64,000 nucleotides of DNA, taken from NCBI GenBank assembly GCA_963822905.1, contig CAWGJF010000007.1, forward strand, positions 62,001-126,000. The letters are read 5' to 3'. The notes under the pieces were generated by a model. That model made no database searches. It saw nothing but the letters and a program-made list of their open reading frames with translations, and was not told the DNA's origin. The position numbers and the translations under genes are program-made. Every line of letters begins with the position of its first letter. Position 1 is the stretch's first letter. This DNA comes from CAWGJF01 sp963822905. GTDB taxonomy: Bacteria > Bacteroidota > Ignavibacteria > Ignavibacteriales > Ignavibacteriaceae. Shown here piece by piece: positions 35,348 to 44,785 of this stretch.

Positions 35348-38300
35348 CTAGGATTTGGTTTGCTTAAACTCCGATGGTAAACAATTAAAATGTTTTTGAA
35401 ATGCGCGGGTAAATTGTGCCGAACTTCCAAATCCGACTTCATATGCAATTTGTGTTATGCTTAATTTATTTTCAACAATCATTTGTGCAGCGCGTTTTAG
35501 TTTATAGGCTCTTATAAACACCCCGGGACCCTGATTTGTAATTGCCTGCAATTTTCTATTTAACTGGCTACGACTGACAAAAAGCTCTTGTGCAAGATTA
35601 TCACTAGTAAATTTTTCGTTTGATAGGTTTTTTTCAATTGCATCAATTATTTTTTTTATAAGTTCTTTATCAAGGGAATTGGTTGTTACTGATTCCGGCG
35701 AAACCAGAATTTCTTTGCCAAATTTTTCCCGGAGTTGCTTTCGTTGGATAATAAGATTTTTAATTCTTACGGATAGCTCTGTAAAGTTAAAGGGCTTGGT
35801 TAGATAATCATCGGCGCCGGTTTCCAATCCTTTAATTTTGCTTTGCTGCGTTGCTTTTGCAGTTAAAAGTATTACGGGAATGTGGCTTGTTTTCCAATCG
35901 GTTTTTATTTTATTGCAAAACTCAAAACCATCCATCCCGGGCATCATAACATCGCTGATGATTAGATCCGGCAAACTTTGTTGGACTATCTTAAGCCCTG
36001 CTTGTGCGTTTTCTGCAAGCAAAACATTATAATCCGCTTTTAAAATATCATTAACATAATTACGTACATCCTCAGTATCCTCAACAAATAAAATTAAAGA
36101 TTTAGCTTCCTGATTTACATCCTCAACTTTTTCCTCATATAAACAGTTACTTGGTTTCGTTTTATCTTCAATATATTTTTTTGATTTATCAATTTCATCA
36201 TATGTTTTTATTGGTATCTCAATTAAAAATTCAGTTCCCTGGCCTTCGGTGCTGTTAACAGAAATTTTCCACTTATGTACCAGTACCAATTCTTTTACGA
36301 GTGCTAACCCAATTCCCGAACCACCTGTATTTCTTTTGGCAGGATCATCAACTTGATAGAATCTATCAAATATTTTCGATTGCTGTTCCTCTGGTATTCC
36401 GATTCCTGTATCGGTAACCGAAACCCTTGCAATGTCTAAATTTCTTTTCTTTTCTACTGATAAATCAATTGTAATTATTCCACCAACAGGAGTAAACTTA
36501 AACGCATTGCTAAGCAAATTGTTAATGATTTTTTCAAACTTATCTTTATCAACCAGAGCGGGTGCAGAATCTACTGATGAGTTAAAACTAAATTTAATAT
36601 TGTTAAGTTCGGCCAAAGATGTAAAAGAAGCGTTAAATATTCTTAACAACTTAACTATATCTTGAGCTTCAGATTTTAAAGGAATTGATTCCGATTCAAG
36701 CTGAGATAATTCAAGCAGTTGATCAATAAGCTGCTGAAGTTTTTCTGTATTCCTCAATAATAGTTTGTAATATTTAGTTGCGTTTTCTTTAATTCTTCCA
36801 CTAATCAATTCTTCAAGTGGCCCCTTGATCAGCATTAACGGTGTACGAAACTCGTGTGATAGATTTGCAAAAAACCTTGATTTCATTTTTTCTATTTCAC
36901 GAAAATGATACGACTCAAGTTCACGATACTTTAATTCGTGCTGAAGTTTTGTTCGGTTTGCCTGAAATTTTATTATCCCCCATATACCTAAAACAAAAAC
37001 AACAAAGTATAAAATAATTGCCCAGCCTGTTTGCCACCACGGCGGAGAAATCATAACGTTAATAGACGCTGGATTCTCATTCCAAACTCCATCGCTGTTT
37101 GTGGATTTTACTTTAAAGACGTAGTTGCCGGGATTTAGATTTGTGTAGGTTACAAAACGTCGTATGCCGCCGTCTATCCATTCTTTGTCAAACCCCTCCA
37201 TTTGATAAATATATTTTATAGAGCTAGTACTATTGTAATCAAGCGCAGCAAATTGAAATGAAAAAACATTTTCTTTATAACCAAGAGTAATTGCCTTAGT
37301 GTAGAAAATGTTTTTTGATAACTTTGATTTTGATATAACATTAACAGATTTATTAAAGATTTGAAAATCTGTGAATACAACAGGCGGCTGATATTTTGAT
37401 TGAATAATTTTACCTGAGCTAAAATAATTTAAACCAGATGTACTGCCCATAAAAATTAAATCATTTTTAAGTCTTAAAGCAGATACAAAATTAAAATCAT
37501 TTCCAATTACACCATCAGCAGAGGAATAATTAGTAAAGGTGTTTTTTTGTAAGTCATAAAATGAAATTCCCGAACTTGTGCCCAGCCACAAATTACCGTT
37601 TTCATCTTCAGCAATACTTTTTATAGAATTATCCGCAAGCCCGTCTTCGTTTGTGAATTTAGTAATTTTAATATCCGTGAGCACAGAATTAAAACCACTT
37701 TTAGAATTATTGATGACTAATTTATTTAAACCATTATTGGTCCCAACCCAAAGTGTGGTTGTACTATCGCTGGGATTGTTTTTCTGTTGAGATTCCGCAA
37801 TTGAATAAATACTGTTGCTGCTTAATCCAGCGGGTTTTTTTTGATCATAATTTAAACGATAAAAAATTCCGCCGTTTTTTTCATCAAATAAATTCAACCC
37901 GCCACCGTTTGTCCCTATCCAAATTCTGTCTTTACTGTCTTGATAAATTACCCAAACATCATCGTGGCTTAATGAATTTGGTTTATCCGTTAAATGATGC
38001 CAATAATTTATTTTACTTGTGGTGAGGTTTAATCTTGCCAGCCCAACGCCCCAATAACCAATCCACACATTTTTTTTATTATCAACCAAAAGTGATTTTA
38101 TAAAATTTCTGGAGGAAGATTGTGTGATGCCATCAATTACATTAGTTTTTAATAATTGATTTGTTTTATAGTTTAACCTTAATAAACCATATCCGTAGGT
38201 CCCAACCCAAAGATCATTATCATCGCCTGCTGCTAAAGTCCAAATATTTTCATTTACAAGTTTTGTGTTTTTTTTAGGCGCAAAGTTTTTATCTGATTTA

Positions 38301-39502
38301 TTTGACTGATACAAGCCGTTATCAGTTCCGAACCATAATTGACCATCTGGAGTTTGTGCAATTGCTTTTATGTTATGTTTATTTAATTCACCCGAATTAA
38401 AATAATTATCTAAAAAGTGCTGTGGGTTATTAAATTTAATGTTTTGATTTGTGAAGTAACACAATCCATTGTGCGTGGCTACCCATAAAACACCAGAACG
38501 ATCTATAAGAATATTATTAATTTGATTACTTACTAAACTATGCGAATTGTCTTTGTCGTATAAAAATCGATTAAAAATATTTTTCGTTATATTGTGCCTG
38601 ATCAAACCTGCATAAGAGCTTGACCAAATTATTTGATCATTATTAACAAAATCTTCTAATACAAAGGCAGTGCTCATTCCAAATTGCAAATTATCTGGGT
38701 TTGGTATTTCAATCTGTGTAAATGATTCTGTTTGCGTGTTTAGCTTTGTTAATCCGCCTGCTGTTCCAATCCATAAGGTGTTGTTGTTAAAATTTGATTC
38801 TGAAATTGCCCAAATTAAATTATCAGATAAAGAGTTATTGTTCGCTTTAACATTAAAGTAATGCGTAAAATTTGTTATCGGTTTATTAGGATTAAATTTA
38901 TTAAGACCATTAAATGTCCCTATCCAGATGTTTCCAAAATCATCGTCTACAATTGATGAAATATAATTATTACTTATCGAAGTTGAATCGTTTGGGATAT
39001 AATACCAGTGGGTGGTTTTTCCTGTTGCAGGATTTAATAGGCAAACACCGCTTCGGTATGTGCCAATCCAGATTGAGTCTTTGCTGTCAATGTAAATTGT
39101 AGTAATAGGATTTTCTTTTGTTATATCCGATTTTATTTGCCAGGAGATAAACTTATCGTGCACGGGATCGTAACAGTTTACAAAACCGTTTTTTGTTCCC
39201 ATCCAGATTTTTCCTTCGCTGTCTTCAGTCAGCGTCCAGATTGAATTATCAGAAATAGAGTTTTTATCATCTGGATGATTTCTATAAACTTTAAATTCGT
39301 ACCCGTCAAATCGGTTTAATCCGTCGTCCGTAGCAAACCATAAAAAACCCAAACGGTCTTGTAGCAGATCATAAACATAATTATTAGAAAGGCCATTACT
39401 AGTTGTAAGACGATTAAAAGGAATTGATTGCGAATAAACATTAGTAATTGCAATCATAAAACTGAAAAGAAAAAAAATATTTTTTTTATATAAATACTGC
39501 AT
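35348..39502 (-). CDS. Hybrid two-component system protein (propeller sensor, kinase, receiver, AraC HTH)
   Basis: One-protein signal transduction system, 1384 residues from the ATG 39500-39502, which gives a good signal peptide (MQYLYKKNIFFLFSFMIAIT). A GTG at 39583 would add 27 residues. Order of parts: periplasmic two-component-regulator propellers (about 30-745, repeated LWFATDDGLNRFDG, IWIGTNGGGLNLFD); Y_Y_Y domain (about 750-825); one membrane helix; histidine kinase with His883 in LSHEFRTPL and ATP lid GGSGIGLALVKEL; receiver with Asp1184 in ISDVMMPGMDG; and a C-terminal AraC-type HTH (about 1300-1384). Such proteins usually switch polysaccharide loci in Bacteroidota. No SusC/SusD pair is near, so its target is unknown. 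Confidence 0.93.
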   Translation of the reverse strand: MQYLYKKNIFFLFSFMIAITNVYSQSIPFNRLTTSNGLSNNYVYDLLQDRLGFLWFATDDGLNRFDGYEFKVYRNHPDDKNSISDNSIWTLTEDSEGKIWMGTKNGFVNCYDPVHDKFISWQIKSDITKENPITTIYIDSKDSIWIGTYRSGVCLLNPATGKTTHWYYIPNDSTSISNNYISSIVDDDFGNIWIGTFNGLNKFNPNKPITNFTHYFNVKANNNSLSDNLIWAISESNFNNNTLWIGTAGGLTKLNTQTESFTQIEIPNPDNLQFGMSTAFVLEDFVNNDQIIWSSSYAGLIRHNITKNIFNRFLYDKDNSHSLVSNQINNILIDRSGVLWVATHNGLCYFTNQNIKFNNPQHFLDNYFNSGELNKHNIKAIAQTPDGQLWFGTDNGLYQSNKSDKNFAPKKNTKLVNENIWTLAAGDDNDLWVGTYGYGLLRLNYKTNQLLKTNVIDGITQSSSRNFIKSLLVDNKKNVWIGYWGVGLARLNLTTSKINYWHHLTDKPNSLSHDDVWVIYQDSKDRIWIGTNGGGLNLFDEKNGGIFYRLNYDQKKPAGLSSNSIYSIAESQQKNNPSDSTTTLWVGTNNGLNKLVINNSKSGFNSVLTDIKITKFTNEDGLADNSIKSIAEDENGNLWLGTSSGISFYDLQKNTFTNYSSADGVIGNDFNFVSALRLKNDLIFMGSTSGLNYFSSGKIIQSKYQPPVVFTDFQIFNKSVNVISKSKLSKNIFYTKAITLGYKENVFSFQFAALDYNSTSSIKYIYQMEGFDKEWIDGGIRRFVTYTNLNPGNYVFKVKSTNSDGVWNENPASINVMISPPWWQTGWAIILYFVVFVLGIWGIIKFQANRTKLQHELKYRELESYHFREIEKMKSRFFANLSHEFRTPLMLIKGPLEELISGRIKENATKYYKLLLRNTEKLQQLIDQLLELSQLESESIPLKSEAQDIVKLLRIFNASFTSLAELNNIKFSFNSSVDSAPALVDKDKFEKIINNLLSNAFKFTPVGGIITIDLSVEKKRNLDIARVSVTDTGIGIPEEQQSKIFDRFYQVDDPAKRNTGGSGIGLALVKELVLVHKWKISVNSTEGQGTEFLIEIPIKTYDEIDKSKKYIEDKTKPSNCLYEEKVEDVNQEAKSLILFVEDTEDVRNYVNDILKADYNVLLAENAQAGLKIVQQSLPDLIISDVMMPGMDGFEFCNKIKTDWKTSHIPVILLTAKATQQSKIKGLETGADDYLTKPFNFTELSVRIKNLIIQRKQLREKFGKEILVSPESVTTNSLDKELIKKIIDAIEKNLSNEKFTSDNLAQELFVSRSQLNRKLQAITNQGPGVFIRAYKLKRAAQMIVENKLSITQIAYEVGFGSSAQFTRAFQKHFNCLPSEFKQTKS

Positions 39503-39591
39503 AAAAAATCTTGAACATTTTTTTACAAGCATTGCGATGCGCAGATTTGGAAATATCAAAAGTTTGCAATCATAAAAAAACACTTTTTACT

Positions 39592-39737
39592 CTAACTTGC
39601 AAACATAGTTGATAATGAACGTTTATTTAGATTAGTTAAACCATTGTTGACTGCAGTCCAGTATGAACCATTGTTAGTTGAACGGGATATTCCATCGCCT
39701 TGAGTTCCAGCAAAAATATTATTTCCGCTTATTAAGA
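39592..39737 (-). pseudogene. Fragment of a BNR-repeat secreted protein
   Basis: An open stretch on the minus strand gives LISGNNIFAGTQGDGISRST then NNGSYWTAVNNGLTN and a TAG at 39592-39594. This is one blade of an Asp-box (BNR) propeller as found in T9SS proteins. It has no start and no rest of the gene. It abuts the lysA fragment at about 39740, so the junction joins two unrelated gene pieces. Confidence 0.65.
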
Positions 39738-39740
39738 ACA

Positions 39741-40001
39741 ACTGAACTGATCAGACCTGCACTTTATCAATCTCATCACAAAATTGAAAATATTACATCA
39801 TCAGCTAAAGAAAATAAATACGATGTGGTAGAACCAATCTGTGAATCGTCAGATACATTTGGTAAGGCAGTTATGCTTCCCGAAACAAAAAGGGGTGATT
39901 TGATCGCAATAAGATCTACAGGTGCTTACGGTGAAGTAATGTCATCAGGTTATAATCTACGTTCAAAAATTGACTCTGTTTTTTCAGATGATCTCAAATA
40001 A
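39741..40001 (+). pseudogene. lysA: Displaced 3' end of a diaminopimelate decarboxylase gene
   Basis: The last 86 codons of a lysA (TELIRPALYQSHHKIENITS, ICESSDTFGK, RGDLIAIRSTGAYGE, SSGYNL, stop 39999-40001). By eye it is about 87% identical in protein, and lower in DNA, to the end of the lysA at 24.3-24.5 kb, in the same orientation. The reading frame is intact and free of the one-base lesion of that copy. The 5' boundary is sharp at about 39741. It cannot encode a working enzyme alone. Confidence 0.85.
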
Positions 40002-40027
40002 AAAAGCCCGGTCAAATTGCCGGGCTT
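39996..40027 (-). terminator. Rho-independent terminator for the 40050-41309 gene
   Basis: On the minus strand AAGCCCGG (40020-40027) pairs with CCGGGCTT (40004-40011) around an eight-base loop, followed by TTTTTATTTG. It lies 22 bases after the stop at 40050. On the plus strand no T run follows, so it serves mainly the minus gene. Confidence 0.8.
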
Positions 40028-40049
40028 ACTAATAGATATAAATATTTTT

Positions 40050-41309
40050 TTATTTGTTCAGTATCATCTTCTTAACATCGGAGAAGTTATTCCCATTTAC
40101 ACCAGTTGCATCTAACCTGTAGAAATATATGCCACTGTTCAGTCCTGATGCATCAAATTTAACTTCATGTCCACCTGCTACAAGATTACCATTGATCAGC
40201 GTCATAACTTCCTGACCCAATATATTAAATATCTTCAAGCTTACTCTCGAGTCAGTTGCCAGGCTGAAGTTTATCTTGGTACTCGGATTGAATGGGTTTG
40301 GATAGTTCTGATCTAATGAATATTCTTTTGGTGCGACCATATCAACATCAATGGTGCTTGAATATTGATATGTACCATTGAAATCAACTTGTTTTAATCT
40401 GTATGTATACGAACCAACTGCAACGTCTCTGTCTGTATAGTTATAGTTTTGAGTTTCAGCTGTTGTTCCATGCCCCTGAATATAACCGATTGTCCCGTAT
40501 TCAGTTCCGTTGGAGCTTCTCTGAATTTCAAACCCTTGATTGTTTGTTTCTGTTGCTGTTGTCCAAGTTAAGTTTACGTTAGCCCCTGTTGTATTTGCTA
40601 GAAAACTTACAAACTCAACCGGAACTATGTTGTCGTCACCATTAATCATAGCACTCATATCTGTTGCAGCGTCTAAATTCCAGGATGTACCTGGTGTTGT
40701 TGTATACCATCCGCTTCCTGCTACACCGTGTGTGCCGTCAAGGTTTCCTGTCTCCCAGTAAAAGTTGCCGGATTCAACACTGTTATTAAACAATTCTAAC
40801 CAATATGTTCCTGCACTGGGAACTATTATTGGGTTAGCACTAAAGTCAAAAGTAAACATATATTCATCGGTACCAAACAGTGTAACACCTGTGGTTACAC
40901 GACTAGTTGCTTCAATACCAGTTCGGGTATCCAAATCTGTCCCTGGTTGTCCTGCGTTATCAGAATGAAGTATAAATGTAAAGTCATCAGTTGTGTTTGG
41001 GATGTTTTCAGGATAATACCCACCCCAAATTACAAGTTCGGTGATGCCAACTGAAGAACCACCTGTTGCGGTTGTAAAATTACCAGCAACTGTTTGTTGT
41101 AAAGTTCCGCAAAGCTGACAATCTGAATCTGCAAAAATTCCGTTCACCCCGTTTGGTGCCTGATCAAGGAAGGTAATTGGCGCCATCAAAGGTGCTTCAA
41201 TTATGGAATTTCCAGAAACATTGGCAGAGCCAAAATCCATCAAGGATGTTTGTGCAAATGCAAAAAATGAAAAAAGCATTACAAAAAATACGGTCAAGAA
41301 TTTAGGCAT
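40050..41309 (-). CDS. T9SS-exported protein with fibronectin-III-like domain
   Basis: Secreted protein of 419 residues. The signal peptide is MPKFLTVFFVMLFSFFAFAQ. The N-terminal domain (about 45-225) is beta-rich, with FTFILHSDNAGQPGTDL and AGTYWLELFN, and is of a kind seen in secreted multi-domain proteins; its function is unknown. A fibronectin-III-like domain follows (about 230-330, VPVEFVSFLANTTGANVNL, NNQGFEIQRSSNG). The end is a T9SS sorting domain (NYPNPFNPSTKINFSL...GIYFYRL...VKKMILNK). A strong terminator follows it. Confidence 0.88.
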   Translation of the reverse strand: MPKFLTVFFVMLFSFFAFAQTSLMDFGSANVSGNSIIEAPLMAPITFLDQAPNGVNGIFADSDCQLCGTLQQTVAGNFTTATGGSSVGITELVIWGGYYPENIPNTTDDFTFILHSDNAGQPGTDLDTRTGIEATSRVTTGVTLFGTDEYMFTFDFSANPIIVPSAGTYWLELFNNSVESGNFYWETGNLDGTHGVAGSGWYTTTPGTSWNLDAATDMSAMINGDDNIVPVEFVSFLANTTGANVNLTWTTATETNNQGFEIQRSSNGTEYGTIGYIQGHGTTAETQNYNYTDRDVAVGSYTYRLKQVDFNGTYQYSSTIDVDMVAPKEYSLDQNYPNPFNPSTKINFSLATDSRVSLKIFNILGQEVMTLINGNLVAGGHEVKFDASGLNSGIYFYRLDATGVNGNNFSDVKKMILNK

Positions 41310-41461
41310 GATGCCTCCTTTTAATACTGAAGGATAAGTTAGTTAAAAAACATCGATAAGATTTAAAGTAAATTATAAAAAATTATTTATAACACAAACA
41401 TTTTCGTTAAAATCTAAACCGAATTTTTTGGGAGCCAGCCTTCATTTTGATTTACTTATAT

Positions 41462-44400
41462 TTACCTGATTAAAATCATTTTCTTCGTTTGAATAAATGA
41501 ACCTGCTTTAAGCTGATAAAAATAAATTCCGCTTGGTAAGGATGAATCATTAAACTCAACTTCATATTTCCCTGCAGGTTTTTCTTCGTATACTAATTTG
41601 TCTATTTCATTTCCAAGCACATCATATACTATCAGTTGTACATATTGCCTACTGCCTATTGCATATTGAATACAGGTACTTGGGTTAAATGGATTAGGAT
41701 AGTTTTGACTTAAAGAATATTTTGTTGGCAGACTCAAAATTACTTCTATTGTTTTCGAATATTCAAATGTTCCGTCATTATCAATTTGTTTTAGTCTATA
41801 GTAACACTTTCCAGAATTTACAATTTCATCTGTATAACTATAAAACTTTGGCGAGTTGCTATTTCCATTACCATTTATAAATCCAATCTTACTCCAACTT
41901 CCGTTTTCAGATTTTCGTTCTACATCAAAACCATAATTATTTACTTCTGTTGCAGTTTGCCAATTTAATAGAACGGAATTATTCTTTATAGTTGCTGTAA
42001 ATGTTGTTAGTTCAACCGGGAGGGGTTCATTAAGCCAGGGGTCAAAAAATACTTCACCAGTGCCATTTTCATTATCATAAATATGTGAGTCAATTGTAGT
42101 TGAATCAATACTTCCCCAATAATTATAATAAGCATTTGTTGCAGTACCAGTTGCGTTATAAACATCGTAAGTTCCATTATTCATAAATGTATTGTTTCCT
42201 TTGTCATCAATATCATTGTTACCAAGGTTTGCAGAACCGGAAACTAAATAAACTCCGTAATTAGTATTATTTTCACATATATTATCCCTTAAGATGTTAT
42301 TTGAACTTGTATTTGAAATTCCCCAATTATTATAACTGCATGTATTGTTTCTGATTTCATTGTTGTCCGATCCTTCATAAAGTAATATTCCTTCGTAGCT
42401 GCTATAACTGCAAATATTATTTGAAATCAAATTATAATCAGAGTTTCTGAGAAAAATTGAACGGTAACTATTGTGTCCATAACTTTGGTCTAAATAAAAC
42501 TTGTTATTTAAGATTGCACAATTTGTTTGACCTTCAATATAAATTGAGGCAAGATTGTTTGTATAAAAAGTTGAAGTTGAACCATATATGGTAAATCCAT
42601 TGATAGTAACATAATTTGCTGAAATATTAATGGCTGAATAATGGTAATCAGCAGCAATAATAGTTGATTCTGAATAACCATTTTCAGATTGAAATGTAAT
42701 TTCTTTTGTAACGTTAACGTTTTCTGTATAGGTACCATTTTTTACTATTATGATGTCTTGATTACATACAGAATTGTTATTTATTGCTCCTTGAATTGTA
42801 AGCCATGGATTTGCTTCGCTTCCATCGCTTGAATCGTTACCTGTTGTTGAAACATAAAATGTATTAACAACTGCCGGATTAAACGGATCAAAAAATACTT
42901 CACTACGACCTTCCTCATTATCTAAAATATGATGATCAATTATCGTAGTATCATTTGTTCCCCAATTATTATAGTAAGCATTTATAGGAACACTTCCATT
43001 GGCAACATCATAAAGTCCATTATTTTTAATGGTATTGTTCCCTTTATCATTTATATCATTATTGCCAAGATTAATATTACTGTTATCATTTCTTACACCG
43101 TAATCTTCATTATTCTCAATAATATTTCCTCTAACTTTATTTGACAGACTACTCTCATCATTAATTATCCCGCTTGCATGCCAATTAGCATTGTGGCTGT
43201 TATTAAAAGATATTTCATTGTTTAAAATCAGATTATTGTCGCTGCCACCAGCTATTTGTATTCCATACCATCCGGTATAACTCAATATATTATTTGAGAT
43301 TGTGTTATTATCCGAATTAGAATTTAGTATAACTCCCATCAAGTTATTGTGAGTATCATCTAATCCACAACAATTGTTGGTTATAGTACAATTATTTACT
43401 CCGATTAATTCAATGGCACCATCATAATTCCATCTATAGGTGGTTCCATAAATTGTAAAGCCATCAATTGTTACATTATTTGCAGTTATTTTAAATACAT
43501 CATAATGATAATCAGCGGCAATAACTGTTGTTGCCGTATAACCATTCTCAGATCTAATTATAACTTCTTTTGTAACATTAATATTTTCATTATAAGTTCC
43601 ATCTTTAACAATAATAATATCTCCATTAACAACTGAAGAATTATTTATTGCTCCTTGTATTGTAAGCCAGGGGTTTGCTTCGCTACCGTCGTTTGCATCA
43701 TTGCCGGAAGGAGAAACATAAAAAGTATTAACAACTTTCGGATTAAATGGATCAAAAAAAACTTCACCTCGTCCTTCTTCATTATCGTAAATATGCGAGT
43801 CAATTGTTGAAGCATCATTACTTCCCCAATAGTTATAATATGCATTTACCGGATAATAGGTGTTATTCCAAACATCACGGTTTGGATTATTTTTAAATGT
43901 ATTATTGCCTTTATCATTAATGTCGTTATTCCCAAGATTTACTGTTCCTGAATAAATATACAAACCGAATTGTCCATTCAATTCGAACACATTTTCACGA
44001 TACACATTATCGGTACCACCATTAACAAAGCCATAAGTACTATAACTACATGTATTATTAGTTATGGTACAATTTGAAGCACCCAAATTTATTCCATATT
44101 CAGAGTTATACATACAGATATTGTCCGATATATTACAATTAGCTGAATTGGATATCCAGATTCCTGCAAAAGAAGTATGCGTGCCGTCATATCCACACCG
44201 ATTATTTAAGATAGTACAATTAGTTACGGAGGATGTGATAATTGCAGCCTTATTGGAATTGGTCGCACCATAGATTGTGAATCCTTCAATAGTAAAATTA
44301 CTAGCAATTACTTCAAAAACATGATCCCCGGGATTAAGAGCAATTATGGTTGTGTTTTCATAGCCGTTTTCAGATTGAATTGTGATTTCTTTTGTAACAT

Positions 44401-44635
44401 TAATATTTTCATTATAAGTTCCATCTTTAACAATAATAATATCTCCATTAACAACTGAAGAATTATTTATTGCTCCTTGAATTGTAAGCCAGGGATTTGC
44501 TTCGCTACCGTCGTTTGCATTATTGCCGGTTGGCGATACATAATAAGTGGTTTGTGCTAAAATTTGGAATGAAAAAAGGAAAGTAATTATAATTAGAGAA
44601 GCAAATTTCCGAAAAAATTGTAAGTCTATATACAT
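41462..44635 (-). CDS. T9SS-exported beta-helix protein with three repeated modules
   Basis: Secreted protein of 1057 residues. After the signal peptide come three modules of about 275 residues. Each starts with YYVSPTGNNANDGSEANPW or close (a DUF1565-type entry), continues with parallel beta-helix rungs of the NosD/pectate-lyase kind (many NNTCSYN and ISNNxxS turns), and ends NAYYNYWGSND...EVFFDPFNP. A fibronectin-III-like segment (VELTTFTATIKNNSVLLNW) and a T9SS sorting domain (NYPNPFNPSTCIQYAIG...TKKMILIR) follow. Modules 1 and 2 share over 90 identical bases. Beta helices often bind or cut polysaccharides; no catalytic residues can be assigned. It lies next to a two-component pair and shares an upstream motif with its regulator gene. 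Confidence 0.9.
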   Translation of the reverse strand: MYIDLQFFRKFASLIIITFLFSFQILAQTTYYVSPTGNNANDGSEANPWLTIQGAINNSSVVNGDIIIVKDGTYNENINVTKEITIQSENGYENTTIIALNPGDHVFEVIASNFTIEGFTIYGATNSNKAAIITSSVTNCTILNNRCGYDGTHTSFAGIWISNSANCNISDNICMYNSEYGINLGASNCTITNNTCSYSTYGFVNGGTDNVYRENVFELNGQFGLYIYSGTVNLGNNDINDKGNNTFKNNPNRDVWNNTYYPVNAYYNYWGSNDASTIDSHIYDNEEGRGEVFFDPFNPKVVNTFYVSPSGNDANDGSEANPWLTIQGAINNSSVVNGDIIIVKDGTYNENINVTKEVIIRSENGYTATTVIAADYHYDVFKITANNVTIDGFTIYGTTYRWNYDGAIELIGVNNCTITNNCCGLDDTHNNLMGVILNSNSDNNTISNNILSYTGWYGIQIAGGSDNNLILNNEISFNNSHNANWHASGIINDESSLSNKVRGNIIENNEDYGVRNDNSNINLGNNDINDKGNNTIKNNGLYDVANGSVPINAYYNNWGTNDTTIIDHHILDNEEGRSEVFFDPFNPAVVNTFYVSTTGNDSSDGSEANPWLTIQGAINNNSVCNQDIIIVKNGTYTENVNVTKEITFQSENGYSESTIIAADYHYSAINISANYVTINGFTIYGSTSTFYTNNLASIYIEGQTNCAILNNKFYLDQSYGHNSYRSIFLRNSDYNLISNNICSYSSYEGILLYEGSDNNEIRNNTCSYNNWGISNTSSNNILRDNICENNTNYGVYLVSGSANLGNNDIDDKGNNTFMNNGTYDVYNATGTATNAYYNYWGSIDSTTIDSHIYDNENGTGEVFFDPWLNEPLPVELTTFTATIKNNSVLLNWQTATEVNNYGFDVERKSENGSWSKIGFINGNGNSNSPKFYSYTDEIVNSGKCYYRLKQIDNDGTFEYSKTIEVILSLPTKYSLSQNYPNPFNPSTCIQYAIGSRQYVQLIVYDVLGNEIDKLVYEEKPAGKYEVEFNDSSLPSGIYFYQLKAGSFIQTKKMILIR
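43565..44479 (-). repeat. Near-identical direct repeat between beta-helix modules
   Basis: The stretch 43565-43657 is identical to 44387-44479 over at least 90 bases, an offset of 822 bases, which equals one 274-codon module. Similarity continues beyond with a few changes. The third module (about 42700) is more diverged. Confidence 0.85.
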
Positions 44636-44693
44636 TTTATCCCCGGTTAAATTTAGAATTATATTGTATTTAAAATGGAGAATAAAACCAGGG

Positions 44694-44717
44694 GTTTCAA
44701 TGACGCAAATGCATCAT
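44694..44717. promoter_or_regulatory. Candidate operator upstream of the beta-helix gene
   Basis: Contains TTTCAAT-G-ACGCA-AAT-GCA-TCAT, matching the site at 45458-45481 at 17 of 24 positions in the same orientation. The core ATGACGCA/TGCATCAT is a near-perfect dyad (seven of eight). It lies 59-82 bases before the beta-helix ATG. Its binding protein is inferred to be the neighbouring LuxR-type regulator. Confidence 0.45.
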
Positions 44718-44785
44718 TTTAGATAGTGATTGTATAGTAATATGAAGAAAGATTTTTAGGGGAAATGGTTTAATTATTTTTGTGT

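Noticed and set aside
35200..35448. 82-residue ORF on the minus strand
   Set aside because: It overlaps the hybrid sensor gene in another frame, and its middle is the translation of a REP-like element.
24528..39740. Integrative element with integrase
   Set aside because: No integrase, relaxase or transposase gene was found in the bracketed segment; only the duplicated lysA end hints at an insertion.
39678..40001. 107-residue plus-strand ORF as an intact gene
   Set aside because: Its first part is the antisense of a BNR fragment and the rest is the lysA end, so it is a chance chimera.
41310..41461. A third copy of the shared 24-base motif before the 41309 gene
   Set aside because: No match to the TTTCAAT, ACGCA and TCAT blocks was found in this gap.
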